DNA of 64,000 nucleotides from Silanimonas lenta DSM 16282 (GTDB lineage: Bacteria > Pseudomonadota > Gammaproteobacteria > Xanthomonadales > Xanthomonadaceae). The DNA lies in NCBI RefSeq assembly GCF_000429065.1, contig NZ_AUBD01000009.1, forward strand, positions 1 to 64,000, given 5' to 3'. Positions within the stretch are counted from its first letter, which is position 1. Every line of letters starts with the position of its first letter. Below are positions 1 to 8,435 of the stretch, in pieces. The notes beneath the pieces are model-generated. The model saw only the letters and a list, made by a program, of their open reading frames with translations. It did no database searches and was not told the origin of the DNA. The position numbers were made by a program, and so were the translations under genes.

Positions 1-2156
1 CCCTCCAGCCAGGCCACCGCCGCCTCGCGCTCCGACAAATGCTCGCGGAGTTGAGTCTGGATCTCACTGGACGACTTCGAAATCGCCTCTGCCTCGGCCT
101 TCCAGGCTTGCATCTGGGACTCGAGCCATGCCTTACCTTCTTCGAGGCTACTGCTCCATTCGCGGTCTTTACTCCTCTCAGAATCAAGAATTTTCAGACC
201 GTGCTGGAGCTGCGCGATCCATGCGCGAAGCTCCGCCACCTCTACCTGGTGAAGAAGGCGCTCCTCTGCAGGGGTCTGGTTCGCAAGACGCCATGCAATC
301 GCAGTACGGCCCGATGTCTCCGAGAGAGCCCGGAGAGAACCGGCAGCACGTGCACCGATAAAAATGACCTCGGCAAGTTCGGGCATCCCGAACGTTTCTG
401 GGGCATTCGGCGACCCGATCACCTCCCGCCACCGTGCCAGCCGAAGGACACGCTCACACTCGGAAATCGCCTTACGCCACCAGCGACGCGCAACATCCGC
501 CTTGCCCCTCGACGAGGCCATGTCACCAAGAAGAACGCAGGCACCGATCGTCTTCGTCGCGATCAGCGGGCTATAGCGAAGCGGATCCATCTGCGCAGTG
601 CTTGTGAGCAATCGCTCCGCACGCGCCCATGCCCCCTCGGCCATCGCAATCAACGCCAGGACATAGCGGATGCTTATGAACCACCGGTAGTGGGTGGGCG
701 TTTCAACCGGGCACTCAAGATAGGCCTCGCACTCCTGGATCAAACGCTGATCTGGAGAAGCTTCATGAATCCTGGAAAGCGCCCGATATGCTGAAACGCA
801 CAAAAGTGCGCCACGATCAGCAGAGTCTGGACGCACCGAGCCAAGCAACGGGGAAACCAGCGCATCCAGCGAAGATGGAGTCGAAGCCCGAAGCCCGATC
901 GAAACCACGGTCTTGACCAGCGCATCATCGTCGTAGTCCCTCGAGAACGCGATGATGTTCGGTATCCCCCTCCCTTTTTTGCGGGCAGCCGTCGCACGGC
1001 CGGATTCGGAAAGTGGCTTGATGGCGAGCGCAAGTATCCACTCCCCGTCTGTAGCAGGCTCCCCACTGACGTCGAACTCACTGATTCCTCGGGGCTCATG
1101 CGTACGCCGCATGCCGCCACCAGCATCCTGCAGCCAGGCCCGCTCAATGATGAAACCGCCCGAGACAAGTTGCTCTCGCAGCTTCGACCAGTCATAGACA
1201 TGGTGATGAAACGGGTTCGGATCGTTGCCGGTCTCATCCACCCAAAGATTTGGAACGCTCACATACAACCGCCCACCAGGACGGAGAACGCGATATGCCT
1301 CCGCGACAAGTCTCTCCGGATGGTAGAGATGTTCCAACGTCTCGACGGAAACCATGAAGTCGACGCTGGAAGACCCCACAAAAGAAAGGTTCTCGGCATC
1401 TCCCCGACGGAAAGACATTCGTATGCCAGGGGGGGGAGAAAATGCAGTAGAAGCATATCTGACTGCGTACTCGCTTTCATCCACCCCGAGGAGTTCGAAA
1501 GCTCGACTCCCCTGCGCCAGACTATGCAATCCGTATCCGAGGCCGCATGCCGCATCGAGAACCACATCCCCAGGCCTGACGAACCGAGAAGCCTCGAGAT
1601 AGCGCACGAGATGGGCATCCGAACGGCGCCCAGCCTCGCGCGTCATGTCCATATGAAGATCCCGTTCTTCCTTCAATGCTTCGAGAGGGTAGGCGCTTGC
1701 CAATGCATCTGGAATCCGCTCAAAAACCCACCATGACTCAGGCGGAAAATGATCAAGGGCGGAATACGGGGAAAGCTCCAGTGCCGCCAGAGTCTTTCGG
1801 AAGCCTGCAGAAATAAAAGCAGCCTCTACCACGTCACGTTGCGACACACATGGCAGTACGTCGAAGACGGCGATCGTGATGGTTTCGAAAACAGGCAAAC
1901 CGGCAAGAAGCGCCTTGACTCGAGCCTCCAGACCGACAGCAGTGGCGGCAAGCCATAGCAGACTGAAGCCTCTCGCCTTGGCGATCGCCTTGATGGGGAA
2001 TTCGTGTCCCTCATGCGACTCGGCGATCACGCCACGCAGACGCAGAGCAGTGGCGACAGATTTTGCACCATCGCCAAGCACCAGCACCCGCCTTTGCCCG
2101 GTAGCACGCAAAAACCGCTGGGTGATCACTTCCGGATCAGACAGACGACGGGTCAT
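1..2156 (-). CDS. SAM-dependent methyltransferase with C-terminal coiled coil, O-antigen cluster (C-terminus beyond window)
   Basis: The frame is open without a stop from an ATG at 2156 to the left edge, giving 718 complete codons, so the gene is cut by the window. Residues 1-150 are a poorly recognisable Rossmann-like segment (VLVLGDG near 24-30). Residues about 185-305 are a class I methyltransferase: motif I DAACGLGYG at 201-209, an acidic GVDESEY at 224-230, and an LRPGGRLYVSVPN motif at 291-303. Residues 400-620 are mostly helical and not recognised. From about 632 to the edge the sequence is charged and heptad-like, with repeated AW(I/L) units such as GKAWLESQMQAWKAE, suggesting a coiled coil. 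The start overlaps the stop of wzt by 4 bp (ATGA), so the two are translationally linked. By analogy with WbdD-type proteins it may methylate the glycan end and act as a chain terminator; this is inference. The glycan substrate cannot be read from sequence. Confidence 0.85.
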   Translation of the reverse strand, partial: MTRRLSDPEVITQRFLRATGQRRVLVLGDGAKSVATALRLRGVIAESHEGHEFPIKAIAKARGFSLLWLAATAVGLEARVKALLAGLPVFETITIAVFDVLPCVSQRDVVEAAFISAGFRKTLAALELSPYSALDHFPPESWWVFERIPDALASAYPLEALKEERDLHMDMTREAGRRSDAHLVRYLEASRFVRPGDVVLDAACGLGYGLHSLAQGSRAFELLGVDESEYAVRYASTAFSPPPGIRMSFRRGDAENLSFVGSSSVDFMVSVETLEHLYHPERLVAEAYRVLRPGGRLYVSVPNLWVDETGNDPNPFHHHVYDWSKLREQLVSGGFIIERAWLQDAGGGMRRTHEPRGISEFDVSGEPATDGEWILALAIKPLSESGRATAARKKGRGIPNIIAFSRDYDDDALVKTVVSIGLRASTPSSLDALVSPLLGSVRPDSADRGALLCVSAYRALSRIHEASPDQRLIQECEAYLECPVETPTHYRWFISIRYVLALIAMAEGAWARAERLLTSTAQMDPLRYSPLIATKTIGACVLLGDMASSRGKADVARRWWRKAISECERVLRLARWREVIGSPNAPETFGMPELAEVIFIGARAAGSLRALSETSGRTAIAWRLANQTPAEERLLHQVEVAELRAWIAQLQHGLKILDSERSKDREWSSSLEEGKAWLESQMQAWKAEAEAISKSSSEIQTQLREHLSEREAAVAWLE

Positions 2157-3544
2157 TCTGGAGCACCCCGCCAGCGCGCGCACATCCTGAGGTCTGCAAC
2201 GCCCCCAAACCGGTACTCACGCTGAAGCATCCCCACCTGGAAGAATGCCGCTTCGTCCTGCCAATGCAGCATCCGCTGCTCCGCGTAGTAACGATCTTTT
2301 TCCTCAGAGACGGAGGCCTGGACCTCGTAGAAACCCACACCAAGGGTGCACCGGAACTCGAATTCGACTTCTACGACCTGCCCGGCAGAGAACGACTTGT
2401 CCCAGAATATCTCCCTCTCATCCCCAATCGCCCAGCGATGGATATCCTGGTTGAGCGTCCCCCAAGAATAGAGCTTCACCCCCTCCTTGTTCCTGATCCT
2501 GATGTTGACATTCAGGTTCTGGAGATCCCGATTGCATCTAACGGTAACGAAAATCCGAACGAGGTCGCCGGGGATAAAGTAACCCACTCTTTCACCAGCC
2601 TCATTCCGGACTGAAACCCCAACGATATAAGCATCGAAGTCTCCAAAGGCATTCCTCAGATCCACATCGGCTGCCGGAGCAATATCCGCCGCAGCATCAA
2701 CACTTCTTGAGCCATCCCCATTGCCCCTGGCAATCGCCATCCGCGTGAAATAGTCGCTCTCATCGGCATGTTGCTGCCTTCGATACTCCAGTACGACTTC
2801 GGAAGAAGGACCGCAGGCACTCACCCTGCCATCCCTGAGCAGGAGACTGCGCGATGTCATGGTCCGAATGGTCTCCTGGTCATGCGAAACGAAAAGCAAG
2901 GTACACCCATCGTCCACCAGCGATCGCAACTTGGCGAGGCAGCGTTTCTGGAAGATCGCATCACCGACGGCCAGCGCCTCGTCGATGATCAGGATCTCGG
3001 GGCGAATCTGAGTCTGCACGGCAAATGCAAGCCGCAGCATCATGCCGCTCGAATATGTTTTCACAGGCTGATCGAGGAACTCCCCGATGTCTGCAAACAT
3101 TGCGATATCGTCGAAACGCGCATCAACCTCCGACTTGGTCAACCCGAGGATCATGGCATTCATGTAAACGTTTTCACGGCCAGTGAAGTCAGGATTGAAA
3201 CCACTTCCCAATTCGAGTAGCGCACCAATCCTACCCCTCGCCTTCACGCATCCGGAGGTGGGCTGGAGAGTCCCGGCGATCAGCTGGAGCAACGTCGATT
3301 TGCCCGCTCCATTTCGCCCCAGGATACCGAAAGACTCCCCCTTCTGGACCTGGAAACTGACGTCCTGGAGTGCCCAGAATTCCCTGCCGAACGATCTGGA
3401 CTGCCAGCGTCCACTGATCCGGCGCGGAAGGGATGCTCTTATGCCCGAGCCCAGCATCTGGCGTAGACGGTCTGAAGGCTTTTCGTAGACGCGGTAAACC
3501 TTGGAGACCGCATCTATCTCGATCGAAGGCAGGTTAGATGACAT
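2153..3544 (-). CDS. wzt: O-antigen ABC exporter ATP-binding protein with glycan-binding C-terminal domain
   Basis: This is the ATPase of a Wzm/Wzt exporter that moves finished lipid-linked O-antigen across the inner membrane. Of 463 residues, the first 260 form the nucleotide-binding domain: Walker A GRNGAGKS at 76-83, signature YSSGMMLRLAF at 164-174, Walker B ILIIDEAL at 184-191, and switch His 221. Residues from about 300 to the end match the length and beta-rich character of the Wzt C-terminal domain, which in known systems binds the modified non-reducing end of the glycan. I chose the ATG at 3544 because family similarity (PSIEIDAVSKVYRVY) begins there; it overlaps the end of wzm by 11 bp. 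A frame open further upstream adds only an unrelated 15-residue leader inside wzm. Confidence 0.93.
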   Translation of the reverse strand: MSSNLPSIEIDAVSKVYRVYEKPSDRLRQMLGSGIRASLPRRISGRWQSRSFGREFWALQDVSFQVQKGESFGILGRNGAGKSTLLQLIAGTLQPTSGCVKARGRIGALLELGSGFNPDFTGRENVYMNAMILGLTKSEVDARFDDIAMFADIGEFLDQPVKTYSSGMMLRLAFAVQTQIRPEILIIDEALAVGDAIFQKRCLAKLRSLVDDGCTLLFVSHDQETIRTMTSRSLLLRDGRVSACGPSSEVVLEYRRQQHADESDYFTRMAIARGNGDGSRSVDAAADIAPAADVDLRNAFGDFDAYIVGVSVRNEAGERVGYFIPGDLVRIFVTVRCNRDLQNLNVNIRIRNKEGVKLYSWGTLNQDIHRWAIGDEREIFWDKSFSAGQVVEVEFEFRCTLGVGFYEVQASVSEEKDRYYAEQRMLHWQDEAAFFQVGMLQREYRFGGVADLRMCARWRGAPE

Positions 3545-4331
3545 CAGCAAACGCCCGCCGGGTACGCTGGAACCACCAGTAACCCGCAAGGAATACCAGG
3601 AACGAGATCACTGCAGAAACACCGAAATCCGACCAGTCCGGGAGTTTCCCGAACACGATCAGGTCTCTCAGCTGTTCCACCTGCACTGCCAGCGGGCTGG
3701 CGCGCATCACCGACCGGATCGGCTCGGGAAAAATCTCCGAGGGATAAAGAACGGGAGTCAGGTACTGCATTACTCGTGCAAACAGCGCTGCAAACTGGTC
3801 GACATCCCGAAGAAAAACACCGAGCGATGCAAAGAGAAATGTGAACCCCAGCACGAAGGCAATTGTCGGAATCAAGAGAAGAGGAGCAAGAAGCGCCTCC
3901 AGGTGCAGACCAAAGCTGGAAAATGCAAGAAAGACGAGGAGGGGGACGAGAGAAACAAGAGCACTGTAAAGCGAGGTGCTAACGGCCACCATCGGAAGCA
4001 GCCGCAAGGGGAACACGACTTTCGTCACCAGATTCGGCTGGGAGACGATCAACGACGGGGCGCGCGCCACGGATTCAGCAAAGATCCCGTAAATGATCAG
4101 CCCCACGAACAGAATAACGGCATAGTCCGTTTTCGCTGCAACCTCAAGCCCTCCCCACTTGGCCTTGAAGATCTCACTGAAAATGATCGTATAAATTGCC
4201 AGCATCACCAAGGGGACGAGGAGTCCCCACGACGCCCCAAGAAGTGTCTCGGTATACCGCTTGCGGATGTCACGGAGCGCCAGGGCGCGGAAAAGATCCC
4301 ACTCATTCCTGCTGAATCCGGCCAGATTCAT
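3534..4331 (-). CDS. wzm: O-antigen ABC exporter permease (ABC-2 type)
   Basis: The 265-residue protein starts with the cytoplasmic segment typical of Wzm (FRALALRDIRKRYTETLLG) and has about six hydrophobic segments, matching the ABC-2 permease family in size. Together with the overlapping wzt it forms the inner-membrane O-polysaccharide exporter. It is the first gene of the LPS cluster after metB, from which it is separated by about 64 bp. Base composition is clearly less GC-rich than the core genes from metB onward. Confidence 0.93.
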   Translation of the reverse strand: MNLAGFSRNEWDLFRALALRDIRKRYTETLLGASWGLLVPLVMLAIYTIIFSEIFKAKWGGLEVAAKTDYAVILFVGLIIYGIFAESVARAPSLIVSQPNLVTKVVFPLRLLPMVAVSTSLYSALVSLVPLLVFLAFSSFGLHLEALLAPLLLIPTIAFVLGFTFLFASLGVFLRDVDQFAALFARVMQYLTPVLYPSEIFPEPIRSVMRASPLAVQVEQLRDLIVFGKLPDWSDFGVSAVISFLVFLAGYWWFQRTRRAFADVI

Positions 4332-4395
4332 CGATCCACCCCGAGTCCTTGGCAGTTTTTCCGGAGGGTCCCGGTGTCCATGTTGCCCCCGGAAA

Positions 4396-5553
4396 TCAGG
4401 TGAGTGCGCATCCGAGCTCCTCGATCAGATCCCCCACATTCTCCACCCCCACACTCAGCCGCACGAGGTTGTCGTCGATGCCGAGCGCGGCGCGGCGCTC
4501 GGGTGGCACGCTGGCGTGCGTCATCACCGCCGGGTGGTTGGCGAGGCTCTCCACGCCGCCCAGGCTCTCGGCGCAGGCGAACAGCTCGGTGCGCTCCATG
4601 AAGCGCTTCGCCGCCCCGAAGCCCCCTTTCAGCCAGACACTCACCATGCCGCCCGGCCCCTTCATCTGCCGCTGGGCAAGGGCGTACTGCGGATGCGCCC
4701 TGAGGCCGGGATAGGCCACGCGCTCCACCGCCGGATGGCGCTCGAGGAACTCGGCGATCGCCTGCGCATTCTCGCAGTGCGCCTTCATGCGCAGGTGCAG
4801 GGTCTTGAGGCCGCGCAGGGCGAGGAAACTGTCGAAAGGCCCCTGCACGCCGCCCACGGCGTTCTGCAGGAAGGCCATCTGCTCGGCGAGGTCAGCGCGC
4901 TCTCCGACCACGGCAAGCCCGCCGACGATATCGCTGTGGCCGTTGATGTACTTGGTGGCCGAGTGCATGACGATGTCGGCGCCGAGTTCCAGCGGGCGCT
5001 GCAGGGCCGGCGAGCAGAAGGTATTGTCCACCACCACGATGAGACCGCGCTTCTTCGCACGCTCAGCCACGGCGGCGATGTCCACCAGCTTCAGGGTCGG
5101 GTTGGTGGGCGTCTCGATCCACACCATCCGGGTGTTGGGCCTAATGGCGGCTTCGAAGGCAGCGAGGTCCGAGAGATCCACCCAGGAGAAGTCGAGACCG
5201 GCGCTGCGCCGGCGCACGCGCTCGAACAGGCGGTAGGTGCCGCCGTAGACATCGTCCATGGCCACCACATGGCTGCCGGAGTCCAGCAGCTCGAGGATGG
5301 TGGACGAGGCCGCCAGGCCGGAGGCAAAGGCAAAGCCCCGGCTGCCGCCCTCCAGCGCCGCCACGCAGCGCTCGTAGGCGAAGCGGGTGGGGTTGTGGCT
5401 GCGCGAGTACTCGTAGCCCTGGTGCACACCGGGGCTTTCCTGCACATAGGTGGAGGTGGCGTAGATGGGCGTCATCACCGCGCCGGTGGAAGGGTCGGAC
5501 TGCTGGCCGGCATGGATGGCCAGCGTGCCAAAGCCGAGGGCTTTCTCGTTCAT
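4396..5553 (-). CDS. metB: Cystathionine gamma-synthase / gamma-lyase family PLP enzyme
   Basis: A 385-residue Cys/Met-metabolism PLP enzyme. The cofactor lysine is Lys201 in SATKYINGHSD, preceded by the conserved VVVDNTFCSP segment, and the C-terminus has the SLGGVESLANHP signature. It either makes cystathionine from an activated homoserine or cleaves cystathionine; sequence alone does not decide this, and both activities occur in the family. It lies 35 bp downstream of cbs and is probably co-transcribed, giving a transsulfuration pair. The start at 5553 has an AGGA-type ribosome-binding site and the family N-terminus (FGTLAIHAGQ). A longer in-frame extension upstream would run through cbs in another frame and is not real. 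In Xanthomonas, metB marks one border of the variable LPS cluster, as here. Confidence 0.93.
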   Translation of the reverse strand: MNEKALGFGTLAIHAGQQSDPSTGAVMTPIYATSTYVQESPGVHQGYEYSRSHNPTRFAYERCVAALEGGSRGFAFASGLAASSTILELLDSGSHVVAMDDVYGGTYRLFERVRRRSAGLDFSWVDLSDLAAFEAAIRPNTRMVWIETPTNPTLKLVDIAAVAERAKKRGLIVVVDNTFCSPALQRPLELGADIVMHSATKYINGHSDIVGGLAVVGERADLAEQMAFLQNAVGGVQGPFDSFLALRGLKTLHLRMKAHCENAQAIAEFLERHPAVERVAYPGLRAHPQYALAQRQMKGPGGMVSVWLKGGFGAAKRFMERTELFACAESLGGVESLANHPAVMTHASVPPERRAALGIDDNLVRLSVGVENVGDLIEELGCALT

Positions 5554-5588
5554 GGTTCGTCCTTGCGGTGCGCCGAGTCGGCGCTGCC

Positions 5589-6965
5589 TCACTGCACCTT
5601 GCGGCGCAGGTAGTTGAGGAAGTCGATGCGGGTGATGAGGCCGAGGAACTTCGGCCCATCCATCACGATGGCGACATGGCCGCGCTCGAACACGCCCATC
5701 AGGCTGTTGATCGGAGCGCGCATGTCGACGAGTTCGAGCTTGGTCACCATGGCGGTGGAAACCGGATCGCGGAAGCGCGCCTCGTCGGCATGCACGTGCA
5801 TCAAGACGTCGCTCTCGTCGAGGATGCCGACGATCCGCTCGCCGTCCATCACCGGCAGCTGCGAAACGTCGTAGAGCTTCATGCGCTGGTAGGCCACCGT
5901 GAGGGCGTCGTTCGGCCCCACCACGATGGTGTCGCGCTGGGCGTAGGGGCGCAGGATCAGGTCGCGCAGGTCGCCGTGCTGCGGGCGCTCGAGGAAGCCC
6001 TGGTCGAGCATCCAGTAGTCGTTGTACATCTTCGACAGGTACTTGTTGCCCGTGTCGCAGACGAACACCACCACCTTCTTCGGTGTGGTCTGCTCGCGGC
6101 AGTAGCGCAGCGCGGCGGCCAGCAGGGTGCCGGAGGAGGACCCGCCCAGCACGCCCTCCTTCAGCAGCAGCTCGCGGCCGGCCAGCATGCTGTCGCGGTC
6201 GGAGATGGCATAGGCCTTCTTGACGCGGGAGAAGTCGGCGATGCTGGGCAGGAAGTCCTCGCCGATGCCTTCGACGAGCCAGCTGCCCGACTTGGTGTCG
6301 AGGATGCCCTCGTTGATGTACTTCGTCAGGATCGAGCCGGCCGGGTCGGCCAGTATCAGTTCCACCTGCGGCGCGGCCCTGGCGAAGAAGCGCGAGAGCC
6401 CGGTCATGGTGCCCGAGCTGCCGCAGCCAAAGACGATGGCATCCATGCCCCCCACCTCCTGCATCTGCGCCCAGATCTCGGGGCCGGTCACCGTCTCGTG
6501 GGTGAGCGGGTTGTCGGGGTTGCCGAACTGGTTGATGAAGTAGGCACCCGGCGTTTCCTCGGCGATGCGCGCGGCAAGGTCCTGGTAGTACTCGGGATGG
6601 CCCTTGGCCACGTCGGAGCGCGTCAGGATCACCTCGGCGCCCATGGCCTTGAGGTTGAAGATCTTCTCGCGGCTCATCTTGTCCGGCACCACCAGCACCA
6701 GGCGGTAGCCCTTCTGCTGGGCGGCGAGCGCAAGGCCGATGCCGGTATTGCCGGCCGTGCCTTCCACGAGGGTGGCGCCCGGCTGGATCTTCCCGGCGCG
6801 CTCGGCGGCCTCGATCATGGTCACGCCGATGCGGTCCTTGATCGACCCGCCCGGGTTCATGCATTCCAGCTTCAGGTAGAGCTCGCAGAGGCCGGTATCG
6901 AGCCGGCGGGCCCGGACGATGGGCGTGTTGCCGACGAGTTCGAGGACGCTCTGGTGGACGGGCAT
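5589..6965 (-). CDS. cbs: Cystathionine beta-synthase (PLP domain plus CBS pair)
   Basis: Fold-type II PLP enzyme of 458 residues. The PLP lysine is Lys43 in GGSIKDRIG, with the substrate loop EGTAGNTGIGLA and the phosphate-binding GCGSSGTM. The last roughly 125 residues form two CBS motifs, as in PLP-CBS synthases that condense serine and homocysteine. I chose the ATG at 6965 (MPVHQSVLELVGNTP) because family similarity starts there; upstream codons are rich in Arg and Pro and coincide with the intergenic region. It is the first gene of the metB pair, so it likely supplies cystathionine to the downstream enzyme. Confidence 0.92.
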   Translation of the reverse strand: MPVHQSVLELVGNTPIVRARRLDTGLCELYLKLECMNPGGSIKDRIGVTMIEAAERAGKIQPGATLVEGTAGNTGIGLALAAQQKGYRLVLVVPDKMSREKIFNLKAMGAEVILTRSDVAKGHPEYYQDLAARIAEETPGAYFINQFGNPDNPLTHETVTGPEIWAQMQEVGGMDAIVFGCGSSGTMTGLSRFFARAAPQVELILADPAGSILTKYINEGILDTKSGSWLVEGIGEDFLPSIADFSRVKKAYAISDRDSMLAGRELLLKEGVLGGSSSGTLLAAALRYCREQTTPKKVVVFVCDTGNKYLSKMYNDYWMLDQGFLERPQHGDLRDLILRPYAQRDTIVVGPNDALTVAYQRMKLYDVSQLPVMDGERIVGILDESDVLMHVHADEARFRDPVSTAMVTKLELVDMRAPINSLMGVFERGHVAIVMDGPKFLGLITRIDFLNYLRRKVQ

Positions 6966-7037
6966 GGGCACGGGCCGTGGGGGGAAACGGGCCCGGATTG
7001 TAACAGCGGCTCCATTCCTTCCGTTCGTGCGAAACAC

Positions 7038-7062
7038 AACGGCCCGCACTGGGCGGGCCGTT
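7038..7062 (-). terminator. Rho-independent terminator-like hairpin downstream of the DUF465 gene
   Basis: Perfect 10-bp inverted repeat (AACGGCCCGC / GCGGGCCGTT) with a 5-nt loop. Read on the minus strand it is followed by a T-rich GTGTTTCG tract, so it fits termination of the leftward gene at 7085-7303, just before cbs. Confidence 0.7.
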
Positions 7063-7084
7063 GCGCTTGCCATCGCGCCCGGGG

Positions 7085-7303
7085 TCAATGCCGCGTTCGG
7101 GCGAGCATGCGCGTGAGCCGGTCCTTCGCCAGCAGCTTTTCCTTCTTCATGCGGGCGAGGGTGAAGTCGTCGATCGGGAGCACGCCGAGCTCGGCGTCCA
7201 TCACCTTGCTGTTGAGCTGCTGGTGATGGCGGTAGAGCTGGCGGAACTCGGGATCGGACTTGATCAGCGCCTCGACGTCGGCGGGGGATTGACCTTCGAA
7301 CAT
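7085..7303 (-). CDS. YdcH-family (DUF465) small protein
   Basis: A 72-residue, mostly helical, highly charged protein with the DUF465 pattern (DPEFRQLYRHHQQLNSKV, then LKKEKLLAKDRL-like helix). Members are found across Proteobacteria and have no established function. The start at 7303 is supported by a strong AGGAGG ribosome-binding site and by the family's usual length of about 70 residues. Coding upstream of this ATG would run through two inverted repeats and is unlikely. It is a monocistronic unit flanked by hairpins. Confidence 0.85.
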   Translation of the reverse strand: MFEGQSPADVEALIKSDPEFRQLYRHHQQLNSKVMDAELGVLPIDDFTLARMKKEKLLAKDRLTRMLARTRH

Positions 7304-7332
7304 GGAATGACCTCCTCGACCTGCCTCGTTGG

Positions 7333-7389
7333 CCAAGGGGAAGATGCCCCTTGGGAATCCGACGCTACGCCTGCCCCCGGCAGGGGGCA
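7333..7389 (-). terminator. Pair of inverted repeats between the OmpA-family gene and the DUF465 gene
   Basis: Two perfect hairpins: CCAAGGGG / CCCCTTGG at 7333-7354 with a 6-nt loop, and TGCCCCC / GGGGGCA at 7372-7389 with a 4-nt loop. They follow the stop of the leftward OmpA-family gene. No T tract follows, so intrinsic termination is possible but not certain; an RNA-stabilising or other role is also possible. Confidence 0.4.
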
Positions 7390-7457
7390 AGCGCGGTGTC
7401 GCGGTTCTGCGGCGCTTAACGCAAGGGCGCGGAGGCCATCACCCGGAACTAACGTTC

Positions 7458-8432
7458 TCAGCGCACGATGATCTCGACCCGGCGGTTCTTCGCCCGCCCT
7501 TCCGCAGTGGCGTTGTCGGCCACTGGCTCGGCGGCGCCGCGGCCCACGGTGCGGATGGGGCCGGTGGCCCCGGACTCCTTGAGGATGGCGGCCACCGCCT
7601 CGGCCCGGCGCTGCGAGAGCTGCAGATTGGCCTGGGCCGCGCCCTGGCCGTCGGTATGGCCCACGACCTCGACGCTGCGGTTGCCGATCTCGCGGGCAAG
7701 GCGCCGGAGGCTGGCATTGGCCTCGGTGGTGAGGGTGGCCCGGCCGCTGGCGAAGGCGCTGCCGGCCAGGGTGTAGACGGTGGCCGGGCCGACCTGGCGC
7801 GAGGGCGGCAGCGGGGCGTCGGCGGCCAGGGCCTCGGCCACCAGCTGGCTGGCGAGCTCGGCTTCCTGGCGGGCCAGCTCGGCCTCGCGGGCGCGGGTGG
7901 CGGCGAGGCGGCGGGCCTGCTCGGCATCGGCCCTGGCCTTCTCGGCGAGCGCGAAGGTTTCGGCCCGGGCCGTGCGCTCGGCCTCGGCCTCCTCGGCGAG
8001 GCGGGCGGCCTCTTCCTGCCGGGCGAGGGCCTGCAGGCGCAGGCGCTCGGCCTCGCGGCGGGCATTCTCGGCCTCGCGCCGGCTGGCCTCGACCATGATC
8101 TGGTCGCGCTCGCGGTCGAGCTCGGCCGAGCGCTGCGCCAGGACATCGGCACGGGCGGCGGCGAAGGCGGCCCGGACCCGCTGCTCGGCGATGTAGAGCG
8201 CACTGGCGCGCTCGCTGCGCCGGGCCTCGGCCAGGGCCTGCAGGGCCTGCTGGGCCTTCAGGCGCTCGACTCCGGCAAGGCCGGCGTACTGGGCATCGGC
8301 CTCCAGCCGGGCCAGTTCGGCCTGCAGGCGGGCGAGTTCGGGATCGACGCGCTCGGCGGCGGCGAGCGGCAGGCCCTGGACGAGGGCGAAGGCGACCACC
8401 AGGAAAGCGGAGCGCGGGAGACGGATCGCCAT
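7458..8432 (-). CDS. OmpA-family peptidoglycan-binding protein with long helical stalk
   Basis: A 324-residue exported protein. Residues 1-27 look like a signal peptide (hydrophobic run ending LPLAAA). Residues 30-200 are almost entirely Ala, Arg and Glu with many REAE/RRAEA repeats, predicting a long alpha-helical or coiled-coil stalk. Residues about 205-324 are an OmpA C-terminal domain, including VVGHTDGQG and the closing NRRVEIIVR, which binds peptidoglycan diaminopimelate. There is no N-terminal beta-barrel. It lies 3 bp downstream of a DUF4398 lipoprotein gene, an association seen elsewhere; the two likely act together in the periplasm. Exact function is unknown. Confidence 0.85.
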   Translation of the reverse strand: MAIRLPRSAFLVVAFALVQGLPLAAAERVDPELARLQAELARLEADAQYAGLAGVERLKAQQALQALAEARRSERASALYIAEQRVRAAFAAARADVLAQRSAELDRERDQIMVEASRREAENARREAERLRLQALARQEEAARLAEEAEAERTARAETFALAEKARADAEQARRLAATRAREAELARQEAELASQLVAEALAADAPLPPSRQVGPATVYTLAGSAFASGRATLTTEANASLRRLAREIGNRSVEVVGHTDGQGAAQANLQLSQRRAEAVAAILKESGATGPIRTVGRGAAEPVADNATAEGRAKNRRVEIIVR

Positions 8433-8435
8433 GGC

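Noticed and set aside
39-794. Open frames on the + strand across 1-2150
   Set aside because: The minus strand has one continuous frame with methyltransferase motifs over the same bases; the + frames have no family resemblance and no ribosome-binding sites.
4396-6864. One continuous 822-codon frame joining cbs and metB
   Set aside because: Only the last 385 codons are metB; the earlier part lies out of frame across cbs and has Arg/Gly/His-rich nonsense composition. It is not a fusion.
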